DNA of 6,969 nt from Pseudomonadota bacterium (GTDB taxonomy: Bacteria > Pseudomonadota > Gammaproteobacteria > Steroidobacterales > Steroidobacteraceae), in the NCBI GenBank assembly GCA_021817875.1, contig JAKAFQ010000228.1:1-6969 (forward strand). The letters run 5' to 3'. Of this stretch, positions 1 through 6,335 are shown in pieces. The position numbers and the translations under genes are program-made. Positions within the stretch are counted from its first letter, which is position 1. Every line of letters begins with the position of its first letter. Under the pieces are notes generated by a model, which worked only from the letters and a program-made list of their open reading frames with translations, ran no database searches and had not been told where the DNA came from.

Positions 1-281
1 GCCTCGGCATCGCCCCCGGTGGCCGCGGTCTTGCTGAAGGTGGTGACGAAGGCGACCGACAACGCCCCCTCACCCACCAGGTCGCGCAGCAGGTTCGGGA
101 TCCGGAAGGCCATGGTATAGGCGTCCATGACCCCGCCACCGCCGAACAGCGCCGCGAACACCTGCAGGCGCACCAGACCGAGCACCCGGCTGCACAGCAC
201 CGCCAGCGAGACGACGCCGGCGGCCCGGGTGTTGAGTCTTTCACCGCGCGGGGCCGCCGCGACCGCCCGCTCTTGCGTCAC
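1..281 (-). CDS. murJ: Lipid II flippase MurJ/MviN family, N-terminal part (cut by window edge)
   Basis: About 93 N-terminal residues of a MurJ/MviN-type integral membrane protein, which moves the peptidoglycan precursor lipid II across the inner membrane. The recognisable block is the first helix and the loop after it: [14 protein letters not shown], then [14 protein letters not shown], then [18 protein letters not shown], which match the family pattern SRVLG-x-R ... FG ... DAF-x-x-AF-x-PNLLR-x-x-x-EGA-x-S. The start is uncertain. I chose GTG at 281 because family similarity begins about 20 residues later; an in-frame ATG at 335 would add 18 Ala/Arg-rich residues and has no visible Shine-Dalgarno. 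The first 15 or so residues are Ala/Arg-rich and not conserved. The rest of the gene lies beyond base 1, so the usual 13-14 helices cannot be checked. The gap of 102 bp to the small gene upstream leaves it open whether they share a transcript. Confidence 0.85.
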   Translation of the reverse strand, partial: MTQERAVAAAPRGERLNTRAAGVVSLAVLCSRVLGLVRLQVFAALFGGGGVMDAYTMAFRIPNLLRDLVGEGALSVAFVTTFSKTAATGGDAE

Positions 282-346
282 TGGATCCGCCCGTCCTGTC
301 TTGCAGACGCGGCGCCGCGCCGCGGCCGCAAGCATAGCCGCGCCGC

Positions 347-370
347 GCACCGGGCGCGAGTGCCCGGCGC
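347..370 (-). terminator. GC-rich hairpin downstream of the small gene, possible terminator
   Basis: Read on the minus strand, arms GCGCCGGGC and GCCCGGTGC pair over 9 bp (one G-U) around a 6-nt loop, starting 13 nt after the stop of the 384-644 gene. No U-run follows, so an intrinsic terminator is only possible, not shown. It lies between this unit and murJ and overlaps nothing coding if murJ starts at 281. Confidence 0.35.
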
Positions 371-383
371 TCCTCCGGGGCCG

Positions 384-644
384 CTAGGGCCTGCGCACGC
401 CCACTTCGACCCAGATGCCCTGCTCGCAGCGCAGGCGCGTGCTGCCGCTCAGCACTTCCGCGCCGGAGTCATAGCGGACATCGTTGAAGTAACAGCACCC
501 GGCCTCGTCGCCGACCTGCTCGCGCAGCAGCTCGAACGGCTCTTCGGAGCCGCTTTCGAGCGGCGAGTTGCGCCGCTCGGGGTCGGGCGCGCCGACCTGT
601 GGCGGCCCCTCGTGCGGAGTCGGTGTAGGAGAGTGTCGTGACAT
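384..644 (-). CDS. Small 86-residue cysteine-containing protein, DUF1496-like
   Basis: An 86-residue protein of unknown function. Residues 1-35 are rich in Pro, Ser and charged residues and look disordered. The C-terminal half is the ordered part: C50, C51, then YFNDVRYDSGAEV, then LRC (C73) and GIWV (W78). The spacing Cys-Tyr-x-x-x-x-Y-x-x-G-A ... C ... W resembles small DUF1496-type proteins; that assignment comes from memory of the pattern and is tentative. There is no signal peptide or membrane segment, so it is probably cytoplasmic. The start at 644 is chosen over an in-frame ATG at 659 because AGGAGG at 651-656 stands exactly 6 nt before it, and the upstream ATG would overlap that site. 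It lies 31 bp downstream of acuI on the same strand, so the two are probably co-transcribed. Its role with the reductase is unknown. Confidence 0.72.
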   Translation of the reverse strand: MSRHSPTPTPHEGPPQVGAPDPERRNSPLESGSEEPFELLREQVGDEAGCCYFNDVRYDSGAEVLSGSTRLRCEQGIWVEVGVRRP

Positions 645-650
645 CGGATG

Positions 651-656
651 CCTCCT
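651..656 (-). promoter_or_regulatory. Strong Shine-Dalgarno that fixes the start of the small gene
   Basis: The minus strand reads AGGAGG, a six-base match to the anti-Shine-Dalgarno, with a 6-nt spacer to ATG at 644. It is the best ribosome-binding site in the window, which supports both the reality of the small gene and the choice of the inner ATG. Confidence 0.8.
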
Positions 657-675
657 CATGCCGCCGATACGCCGA

Positions 676-1680
676 TCAGACCTCCTCGCCGGCGAGGCGG
701 ACCACGTAGCGGCCCCGCGCGCGCCCGGCGATCAGCTCCTCGCACGCGAGCGGCACCTCCTCGAGGCCGATGACCGCCCGGACGATGCGCGCCTTGAGGT
801 CGGTCATTTTCCACTCGCCCGATAACTGCTGCCACAGTTGCAGCCGCCACTGCCGCGGCACGTCCACCGAGTGGATGCCGAGCAGGCTCACGCCGCGCAG
901 GATCAGCGGCATGACCGTGGTGTTGAGCAGCGGGGACTGCGCGAGGCCGATGCAGGCGATGTTGCCCCAGGGCTTGACGGTGCGGGTCAGGTACGTCAGC
1001 ACCTCGCCGCCGAGGTTATCGACCGCTCCACCCCAGAGGGCTTTCTCGAGCGGCTTGCTGCCGAGGTCCAGATGCGCCCGCTCGACGACCCGATCGGCGC
1101 CGAGGCCGCGCAGATACGCCTCCGCGCCCGCCTTGCCGGTGATCGCGACGGTGGCAAACCCCGCCTGCTTGAGCAACCCGAGCGCGATTCCCCCGACACC
1201 GCCGGTGGCGCCCGTGACGGCAATCGGGCCGAGCTCGGGCGCCTGATGATTCTCCAGCATGCGCCGCAGCGCCAGCGCCGCCGTGAAGCCCGCCGTGCCG
1301 AGCGCCATGGCCTCGAGCAGGCCGAGCGAGGCCGGCAGCGGGATCAGGGCCTGCGCGGGGACTCGCGCGTATTCGGCCAGCCCGCCGTCGAGCCACTCGC
1401 CGAGGCCTGCGCCCGTGGCGAGCACCCGCTCGCCGGCCCTGAAGGCGCGATCCTCGCTGCGCTCGACCGTTCCGGCGAGATCGATGCCGGCGATCCGGGG
1501 GAAGGCCCGCATGATCGAGCCCTTGCCGGTGATCGCGAGCGCGTCCTTGTAGTTGAGGCCCGAATAGGCCACACGCACCAGCACCTCGCCCGGGGTCAGC
1601 TCATCGAGCGAGACGGACTCGAGCGAGGCGAAGCGGCCGTTCGGCCCCTGATGAACGCGGATCGCCTTGAAATGCGGCAT
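676..1680 (-). CDS. acuI: AcuI/YhdH-type NADPH-dependent acrylyl-CoA reductase (quinone oxidoreductase-like MDR)
   Basis: A 334-residue zinc-independent medium-chain dehydrogenase/reductase, close to the 324 residues of E. coli YhdH. The family reduces acryloyl-CoA to propionyl-CoA with NADPH in the cytoplasm. Residues 1-110 are the GroES-like catalytic fold, with [15 protein letters not shown] at 40-54 and [12 protein letters not shown] at 61-72, both hallmarks of the AcuI/YhdH branch. The Rossmann part carries [11 protein letters not shown] at 156-166, the nucleotide-binding loop, followed by the helix [17 protein letters not shown] (220-228) and [25 protein letters not shown] (245-269) are also typical. 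ATG 1680 is used because the family N-terminus starts there; longer in-frame versions add only low-complexity sequence. The Shine-Dalgarno is poor. It diverges from the thiolase and precedes the small gene by 31 bp. Substrate is inferred from family only; some relatives reduce other enoyl substrates. Confidence 0.9.
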   Translation of the reverse strand: MPHFKAIRVHQGPNGRFASLESVSLDELTPGEVLVRVAYSGLNYKDALAITGKGSIMRAFPRIAGIDLAGTVERSEDRAFRAGERVLATGAGLGEWLDGGLAEYARVPAQALIPLPASLGLLEAMALGTAGFTAALALRRMLENHQAPELGPIAVTGATGGVGGIALGLLKQAGFATVAITGKAGAEAYLRGLGADRVVERAHLDLGSKPLEKALWGGAVDNLGGEVLTYLTRTVKPWGNIACIGLAQSPLLNTTVMPLILRGVSLLGIHSVDVPRQWRLQLWQQLSGEWKMTDLKARIVRAVIGLEEVPLACEELIAGRARGRYVVRLAGEEV

Positions 1681-1708
1681 ACGGGCACCCGGCGGAGGAC
1701 TCGGCGGT

Positions 1709-1737
1709 ATTGTATCGGGGCGCAACGCCGTTGTACG
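1709..1737 (-). promoter_or_regulatory. Candidate promoter for acuI
   Basis: On the minus strand TACAAT (1714-1709) matches five of six bases of the -10 consensus. A weak CGTACA (1737-1732) stands 17 bp upstream as -35, matching only the final ACA. The hexamer lies 28 nt ahead of the acuI start, giving a leader of roughly 20 nt. This is a by-eye call. Confidence 0.4.
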
Positions 1738-1825
1738 TCCGGGATCTGCGCACCCTCCGACCGTGGTCAATTGCCCTCCGATCCAGTATCGTGGCGCCGC
1801 GGGCGCCGCACGCGCCCCTTTATTT

Positions 1826-1849
1826 TCAACCACTTGTTCAATCACTTGG
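1826..1849 (+). repeat. 12-bp tandem direct repeat just upstream of the thiolase start
   Basis: Two adjacent 12-bp units, TCAACCACTTGT (1826-1837) and TCAATCACTTGG (1838-1849), match at 10 of 12 positions. They end 9 nt before the thiolase ATG, in the only AT-rich patch of the divergent acuI/thiolase gap. The place fits an operator or leader element, and the GGA at 1848-1850 may also serve as a weak ribosome-binding site. No binding protein is known from the sequence. Confidence 0.55.
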
Positions 1850-1858
1850 ATTTCCGCC

Positions 1859-3064
1859 ATGACGAATGCGCTGATCTGCGATGCGATCCGGACCCCTTTC
1901 GGCCGTTACGGAGGCGCACTCGGCGCCGTGCGTGCCGATGACCTGGCCGCCATCCCGATCCGCGCCCTCACCGAGCGGCACAAGGGTGTCGACTGGGCGG
2001 GTGTCGATGACGTCTGTTTCGGTTGCGCCAACCAGGCCGGCGAAGACAACCGCAACGTCGCGCGCATGGCGGTGCTGCTGGCGGGTCTGCCCGAGAGCGT
2101 GCCGGCCTCGACAGTCAATCGGCTGTGCGGATCGAGCCTGGATGCGGTCGGGATCGGCGCCCGCGCCATCGCAGCGGGAGAGGCGCAGCTGGTGATCGCC
2201 GGCGGGGTCGAAAGCATGACGCGCGCACCGTTCGTGATGGGCAAGGCGAGCGGGGCTTTCGATCGCTCCGCCCGGCTCGAGGACACCACCCTCGGCTGGC
2301 GCTTCGTCAATCCGCTGATCCAGGCGCGCTTCGGCATCGATTCCATGGCGCAGACCGCCGAGAACCTGGTGGCCGAACGTTCCATATCGCGCGAGGACCA
2401 GGACGCCTTCGCGCTGCGCAGTCAGCAGCGCTATGCGCGGGCGAACGCGGGCGGGTTCTTTGCCCGGGAACTCATCCCGGTCGTCGTGGCGCGTCCGAAG
2501 AAAGAGCCGCTGCGCATCGAGGCCGACGAACATCCCCGACCCGACACCTCGATGGAGACCCTGGCGCGGCTGAAAGGCGTCGTCCGCCCCGAGGGCTCGG
2601 TCACCGCCGGCAACGCTTCGGGGATCAATGACGGCGCGGCCGCGGTGTTGCTCGCGAGCGAAGCGGCCGCCAGGCGGTTCGGTCTGACGCCGAGGGCTCG
2701 CGTGATCGCGAGCGCGGTCGCCGGCGTGCCGCCGCGTATCATGGGGATCGGTCCGGTCCCGGCCACCCGCAAGCTGCTCGAACGCACCGGGCTCAGGCTG
2801 GCGGACTTCGATGTCATCGAGCTCAACGAAGCCTTCGCGGCCCAGTCGCTCGCCGTCCTGCGCGAGCTGGGGCTGCCCGATGACGCCGCGCACGTCAATC
2901 CCAACGGGGGCGCCATCGCCGTCGGCCATCCGCTCGGAGCGAGCGGCGCGCGGCTGGTCGCCACCGCCCTCAGTCAACTGGAGGCGATCGGCGGCAAGCG
3001 CGCGCTGTGCACCATGTGCATCGGCGTCGGCCAGGGGATCGCGCTCGCCCTGGAGCGGCTGTAG
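1859..3064 (+). CDS. pcaF: 3-oxoadipyl-CoA thiolase (PcaF/PaaJ-type acetyl-CoA acyltransferase)
   Basis: A complete 401-residue thiolase, the same length as E. coli PaaJ. The PcaF/PaaJ branch splits 3-oxoadipyl-CoA with CoA into succinyl-CoA and acetyl-CoA, the last step of the beta-ketoadipate and phenylacetate routes. The nucleophile is C90 in NRLCGSS, the acid/base residues are H357 in VGHPLG and C387 in [11 protein letters not shown], and the NEAFA motif sits at 323-327. Branch signatures include [20 protein letters not shown] (11-30), [16 protein letters not shown] (55-70) and GWRFVNPL (146-153). ATG 1859 fits the family N-terminus; upstream in-frame sequence is not conserved. The Shine-Dalgarno is weak (GGA, 8 nt spacer). 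The gene diverges from acuI and converges on the hydrolase at 3098. No other pca or paa gene is visible, so a broader acyl-CoA thiolase role cannot be excluded, and the symbol names the branch rather than a proven substrate. Confidence 0.88.
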   Translation: MTNALICDAIRTPFGRYGGALGAVRADDLAAIPIRALTERHKGVDWAGVDDVCFGCANQAGEDNRNVARMAVLLAGLPESVPASTVNRLCGSSLDAVGIGARAIAAGEAQLVIAGGVESMTRAPFVMGKASGAFDRSARLEDTTLGWRFVNPLIQARFGIDSMAQTAENLVAERSISREDQDAFALRSQQRYARANAGGFFARELIPVVVARPKKEPLRIEADEHPRPDTSMETLARLKGVVRPEGSVTAGNASGINDGAAAVLLASEAAARRFGLTPRARVIASAVAGVPPRIMGIGPVPATRKLLERTGLRLADFDVIELNEAFAAQSLAVLRELGLPDDAAHVNPNGGAIAVGHPLGASGARLVATALSQLEAIGGKRALCTMCIGVGQGIALALERL

Positions 3065-3071
3065 GCACACC

Positions 3072-3093
3072 GGGGCGGGCCCTCGCCCGCCCC
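3072..3093. terminator. Perfect 9-bp GC hairpin between convergent genes, probable bidirectional terminator
   Basis: Arms GGGGCGGGC (3072-3080) and GCCCGCCCC (3085-3093) are perfect complements around the 4-nt loop CCTC. It starts 7 nt after the thiolase stop and lies 4 nt past the stop of the hydrolase on the other strand, so one hairpin could end both transcripts. Neither side has a clear T-run, so the ending may depend on other factors. Confidence 0.65.
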
Positions 3094-3097
3094 CTCT

Positions 3098-3793
3098 TCA
3101 GACGATGCGCAGCCGCAGCGCTTCGAGGCCGGTGATCCGGGCCTCGAGGGCATCGCCGGGCCGCACCGCGGCCACTCCCGAGGGCGTGCCGGTATAGATC
3201 AGATCGCCGGGAGCCAGTGTCCAGGCCGCAGACAGCTGCGCGATGACCTGCGCGACCGGCCAGATCATCTGACTGAGCGAGCCGTGCTGGCGCAGGACGC
3301 CGTTGACGTGCAGGGTGATGTCCGCGCGGCCGATCTCACCGGCCTCGGCGGCCGGCGTCATCGGCCCGATCGGGGCGGAATGATCGAACGCCTTGCCGAT
3401 ATCCCAGGGCGCGCCCCGCTGTTTCATCTGCGCCTGCAGGTCGCGGCGGGTCATGTCGAGTCCGACCGCATAGCCGAACACATGCCGCAGGGCATCCTCT
3501 GGCGCAATGTCCCGCCCCCCCTCGCCGAGCCCCACGACCAGCTCGACCTCGTGATGCAGCTCGCGAGTCAACCCCGGATACGGCAGATCGCCGCATGCCC
3601 CCGCCGCCACCGCAAGCGCGGCATCGGCGGGTTTGAGGAAGAACACCGGCGGCTCACCCGCCGCGGCGCCCATCTCCCGCGCGTGATCGGCGTAGTTGCG
3701 GCCGACACAGTAGATGCGATGGACCGGGAAGGAGCGGTCCGAGCCGAGGATGGGCACGCTGACGACAGGCGGCGGCGAAAAGGGGTAACGCAT
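3098..3793 (-). CDS. Fumarylacetoacetate hydrolase family protein, fumarylpyruvate-hydrolase-like
   Basis: A 231-residue single-domain FAH-family protein, the length typical of the bacterial small members. The family cleaves C-C bonds of acyl-pyruvates, or decarboxylates or isomerises related oxo-acids, using one divalent metal. The metal triad is E82 and E84 in HHEVELVVGLG and D113 in GLDMTRRDLQ. K134 in GKAFDHSAPIG and the TGTPSGV loop (201-207) complete the active site. The N-terminal FPVHRIYCVGRNYADHAREMG stretch (22-42) resembles fumarylpyruvate hydrolases of the gentisate route (NagK-like), but family members are easily confused, so I give no symbol. ATG 3793 suits the family start; its Shine-Dalgarno is weak. 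It lies 80 bp downstream of the sensor kinase on the same strand and could be read from the same transcript. That gap holds a 12-bp GC palindrome at 3837-3848 and no obvious terminator with a T-run. Confidence 0.88.
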   Translation of the reverse strand: MRYPFSPPPVVSVPILGSDRSFPVHRIYCVGRNYADHAREMGAAAGEPPVFFLKPADAALAVAAGACGDLPYPGLTRELHHEVELVVGLGEGGRDIAPEDALRHVFGYAVGLDMTRRDLQAQMKQRGAPWDIGKAFDHSAPIGPMTPAAEAGEIGRADITLHVNGVLRQHGSLSQMIWPVAQVIAQLSAAWTLAPGDLIYTGTPSGVAAVRPGDALEARITGLEALRLRIV

Positions 3794-3873
3794 GGCGGGG
3801 AGTCTACTGCAAGCCGGTTGAACGGATCACTCCGCCCGCGCCGGCGCGCGACCCTCGCCACTGCGGGCGCGGC

Positions 3874-5778
3874 TCACGCCGCGAGCAGCTCCCGGACGAG
3901 CCCCAGGAACACTTCCGCCTGCACGGGCTTGCTCAACACCCTCAGATCCGGATCCGGCGGCAGGTCCCTGATCGCCGAGGAGGTGTCGCCCGTGATCAGC
4001 ACCGCCTTGACCGGCGTCCTCAGCACTTCGCGCACGCGCAGGATGACCTGCACGCCCGTTTCTCCCGGTCCCAGGTGAAAATCGGTGACCACCAGAGCGA
4101 TCCTGGCGTCCTCCTCGGTCGCCTTGCGCACCGCCTCGTCGGAAGATCCGGCAGCCGTCACGCCGTAGCCTTCGGCCTTGAGCAGCATGCGGGTGGCGTT
4201 ACGCACTTCGGCGTCATCCTCGATCAGCAGGATCCGCGCGCCTCCGTTGATCGGACCGGCCGAGAGCTTTGGCGTGGAGCCCTGCGGGCGCGCCGGGACG
4301 GTCTGGCTGGCGCCCGGAGGCAACCGCAGGGAAAACGTCGATCCCCTGCCGACCTGCGAGCGGATCTCGAGCTCCACGCCGAGCAGCTTCACCAGGCGCC
4401 GCACGATGCTCAGGCCGAGCCCGTATCCTTCGCGCGTGCTGTTGCTCGGTACCCCGACCTGGTAGAACTCCTCCCCGAGCAGCCGGATCTGCTCCTGCGC
4501 GATGCCGACGCCGGTGTCGCTGACTTCGATGCGGACCGCCTCTGGATCGGCGACGGCACGCAGGCGCACCCGCCCCTCGCGGGTGTATTTGATCGCGTTG
4601 GACACGAGATTTCTCAGGATCTGCTCGACGAGCGACGGATCGCTGTGCGTCCAGGCGTCCGTCGCCTCGACGTCAAGCTCGAGGTCTTTGCTCGCCGCGA
4701 CGCTGCGAAACTCCCGCGCCATGGTGTCGAACAGCGCCGACACCGCGAAATCCGCCGGCTCGGGCTGGATGGCGCCGGACTCGAGCTTGCTGATGTCGAG
4801 CAGCGCGTTGAGCAGCCGGCCCATGGCGCCGATCGCCTCGTTCTGCTGCCGCAGCACATCGCTGATCTCGGGGTCCGGCACCGTGCGGCGCAGGGCGCCG
4901 TTGAGCAGCGAAACCGCCTGCAGGGGCTGGCGCAGATCGTGGCTCGCGGTCGCGAGGAATCGCCCCTTGGCGCGTTCCGCCTGCCGGGCCTCTTCCTGCG
5001 CCGCCCGCGCGAGCTCCATGGCCTGCGCCAGCTCGCTGTTGCGCCGTTCCAATGCCTGATTGGCCTCGGCGACATCCTCGGCGCGGCGCGCGAGTTCCGA
5101 CTGCAGGCGCCGCCCTTTGCGGTAACTGAGCACCACGAGGATCAGTCCCAGGACCATCAGCAGGGAGGCGAGCACCGTCGAGGCCGTCGCGATGCCTTCC
5201 ACCGTGCGCTCCTGCGCGGCCACCTTGGCCAGCCGGCGCGACAGCAGGCTGTTCTCCCGGGCGATCACCGCATCGATCCCGTCCTCGATCGACTGCATCG
5301 GGTGCCGCCCGGCGTTCGTCTCGAGAACGCGCCGGGCCGCGTTCAGCCCGCCGCTGCGGAAGGCCTGGATCCCGCCCTGCAGATCACCCAGCTTCACATC
5401 GATCCGCCGCGCAAGCTCGGGGACGTAGCGCTGGTCCTGCGCATCGCCGAGGGTGAGCCGTGTGAGAGTGGCCAGCAGGTAGCGCGTGCCGACGATCGCC
5501 GAGCGATAGGGCTTGAGATAATCGCCACGGCCGGTCAGCAGGTAGCCGCGCTGACCCCGTTCGGCATCCTGCACGGCGCTGCGCAGTGCCTGCGCCGTGA
5601 CGATCACGGTGAAACTGTGCGTCACCAGCGCCTGGCCGACGGCGGCCCGCGGCAGACGCCTGAGCACCTCGTAACCCTGCATCGCCATCAGGCCGAGGAG
5701 CGAAACCGTAATCAGCACCATGGCCGGCCAGAGGCGCCAGCGATCGGCGGAAGGGTTCGCTCGAGAGTGCGAAGACAT
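3874..5778 (-). CDS. CHASE3-domain hybrid sensor histidine kinase with C-terminal receiver
   Basis: A 634-residue inner-membrane hybrid kinase. Helix 1 spans about 18-35. The periplasmic CHASE3 domain (about 45-190) contains DAERGQRGYLLTGRGDYLKPY, a near-consensus CHASE3 core. Helix 2 is 196-218, followed by an Ala/Glu-rich coiled coil (224-272). The H box is FLATASHDLRQPLQ with phospho-acceptor H280. The ATPase shows N390/N394 (NLVSNAIKYT), DTGVGIA (421-427) and GYGLGLS (451-457). The receiver has the acidic pair D521/D522, phospho-acceptor D566, T596 and K617 in SKP, so all key residues are intact. The signal is unknown. ATG 5778 is preceded by AGGAA 4 nt upstream; a 100-residue in-frame extension to 6078 is low-complexity and rejected. 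No response regulator with a DNA-binding domain is visible, so the final partner lies elsewhere. HDLRQPL-type hybrids often work with LuxR/FixJ-class regulators (family knowledge, not shown here). Confidence 0.92.
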   Translation of the reverse strand: MSSHSRANPSADRWRLWPAMVLITVSLLGLMAMQGYEVLRRLPRAAVGQALVTHSFTVIVTAQALRSAVQDAERGQRGYLLTGRGDYLKPYRSAIVGTRYLLATLTRLTLGDAQDQRYVPELARRIDVKLGDLQGGIQAFRSGGLNAARRVLETNAGRHPMQSIEDGIDAVIARENSLLSRRLAKVAAQERTVEGIATASTVLASLLMVLGLILVVLSYRKGRRLQSELARRAEDVAEANQALERRNSELAQAMELARAAQEEARQAERAKGRFLATASHDLRQPLQAVSLLNGALRRTVPDPEISDVLRQQNEAIGAMGRLLNALLDISKLESGAIQPEPADFAVSALFDTMAREFRSVAASKDLELDVEATDAWTHSDPSLVEQILRNLVSNAIKYTREGRVRLRAVADPEAVRIEVSDTGVGIAQEQIRLLGEEFYQVGVPSNSTREGYGLGLSIVRRLVKLLGVELEIRSQVGRGSTFSLRLPPGASQTVPARPQGSTPKLSAGPINGGARILLIEDDAEVRNATRMLLKAEGYGVTAAGSSDEAVRKATEEDARIALVVTDFHLGPGETGVQVILRVREVLRTPVKAVLITGDTSSAIRDLPPDPDLRVLSKPVQAEVFLGLVRELLAA

Positions 5779-5858
5779 GTGGTTCCTGTCCGCCGCCTGT
5801 CGGTTCCGAACGTCCCGCCGCGCGCGAACGCCCGGGGGCGCATCGGATCGTTCTCTCA

Positions 5859-5895
5859 AATGTACGGCGCAGGGGCCTATTGTGGAAACTACGTA
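5859..5895 (-). promoter_or_regulatory. Candidate kinase promoter with TACGTAGTTTCC activator-like site
   Basis: On the minus strand TACGTAGTTTCC (5895-5884) overlaps where a -35 would lie, 17 bp ahead of a -10-like TACATT (5864-5859, four of six). The kinase start is 80 nt further on. From memory, the element resembles sites used by FixJ/NarL-class response regulators; that link is inference. A site overlapping -35 with a poor consensus promoter would suit activation. Confidence 0.35.
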
Positions 5896-6066
5896 TTGAA
5901 CAACGATGGGGCTGCCGTGCAACGCTCCCTCGGACGGGCGGCATGGCGCTGTGCCATGACGAATCGCAGCGCAAGTCCGCGATTCTGCGGCGCGCCGCAC
6001 GCGCCCCGAGGGGACGGCCGCCCGCGATTTCTTTGAACTGCGCCCGAGCGGCGAGCGCGCGGACGG

Positions 6067-6106
6067 TACGTATGTCACGCAATGGCCGTAGGGTCTTTCC
6101 TATCAT
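6067..6106 (+). promoter_or_regulatory. Candidate promoter for the membrane-protein gene with second TACGTA site
   Basis: TACGTA (6067-6072) precedes a good -10-like TATCAT (6101-6106, five of six). No -35 of quality sits 17 bp upstream, again the layout of an activated promoter. The distance from hexamer to -10 is 34 nt, compared with 31 nt for the minus-strand site. The leader to the ATG at 6336 would be about 220 nt. Confidence 0.33.
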
Positions 6107-6130
6107 TGCTCTAGAAGCGAATCGAGTGCG

Positions 6131-6191
6131 TGATCGGCGCCGCCGAGCCGCGGCCGTCTGTCGAGCGACCCTGCCTGGCCTGATCGGCGCC
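6131..6191 (+). repeat. 11-bp direct repeat in the leader, 50-bp period
   Basis: TGATCGGCGCC occurs at 6131-6141 and again at 6181-6191. The inner decamer GATCGGCGCC also occurs inside genes at 1092-1101 and 2152-2161, and as its complement at 4825-4834, so it may be a genome-wide favoured word rather than a local element. Confidence 0.5.
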
Positions 6192-6245
6192 ACGGCGAGG
6201 GCTTGGCTCCCGCCCGCTCACCCGGCCGGCCGCCGCGGTTGCGAA

Positions 6246-6263
6246 GCCGGCAGACACGCCGGC
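6246..6263 (+). other. Perfect 6-bp hairpin in the leader of the membrane-protein gene
   Basis: GCCGGC (6246-6251) and GCCGGC (6258-6263) pair around the loop AGACAC. Each arm is itself palindromic. It lies 73 nt before the ATG at 6336. It may be chance in GC-rich DNA or part of a structured leader; no T-run follows, so it is not a terminator. Confidence 0.35.
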
Positions 6264-6335
6264 CGCACCCGTACGCGCCGGCGCCGCGCCCTCCGGGAGG
6301 CGACGCACTACAACGGGGGACGCAGAAGAACATTT

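Larger units (their letters stand above)
5779..6335. other. 557-bp non-coding divergent region between kinase and membrane-protein genes
   Basis: I see no convincing gene here. It holds candidate promoters facing each way (5859-5895 minus, 6067-6106 plus), each with a TACGTA hexamer, and then a GC-rich leader of over 200 nt ahead of the plus-strand gene. That leader contains an 11-bp direct repeat and a perfect 6-bp hairpin. A 58-codon plus-strand frame at 5860-6036 lacks a ribosome-binding site and runs across the minus-strand promoter motif, so it is not called. I do not recognise a riboswitch, tRNA or small RNA family in it. Confidence 0.6.

Noticed and set aside
838..1941. 367-codon plus-strand frame opposite acuI
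   Set aside because: Antisense to a clear AcuI/YhdH reductase, with an Arg/Gln/Glu-rich product lacking any domain.
1838..3070. 410-codon minus-strand frame opposite the thiolase
   Set aside because: Antisense shadow of a clear thiolase; low-complexity Arg/Gly/Asp-rich product.
3837..3848. 12-bp palindrome CGCGCCGGCGCG between kinase and hydrolase
   Set aside because: Built only of G and C in GC-rich DNA and without a T-run, so it is likely chance and not called as a terminator or operator.
4075..6036. Long plus-strand open frame (653 codons) opposite the kinase
   Set aside because: It is antisense to a kinase whose domains and catalytic residues are all intact. The product is rich in Arg, Gln, Gly and His with no domain, as expected of a mirror frame in GC-rich DNA.
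5860..6036. 58-codon plus-strand frame in the kinase/membrane-protein gap
   Set aside because: No Shine-Dalgarno, no recognisable motif, and it overlaps the candidate kinase promoter. Kept only as a weak possibility.
5779..6078. 100-residue N-terminal extension of the kinase
   Set aside because: The added sequence is low-complexity, and ATG 5778 has an AGGAA site and sits directly before the first membrane helix.
6121..6335. Possible cyclic-di-GMP riboswitch ahead of a putative GGDEF gene
   Set aside because: I looked for the conserved GEMM core and did not find it; only generic GC-rich hairpins are present.
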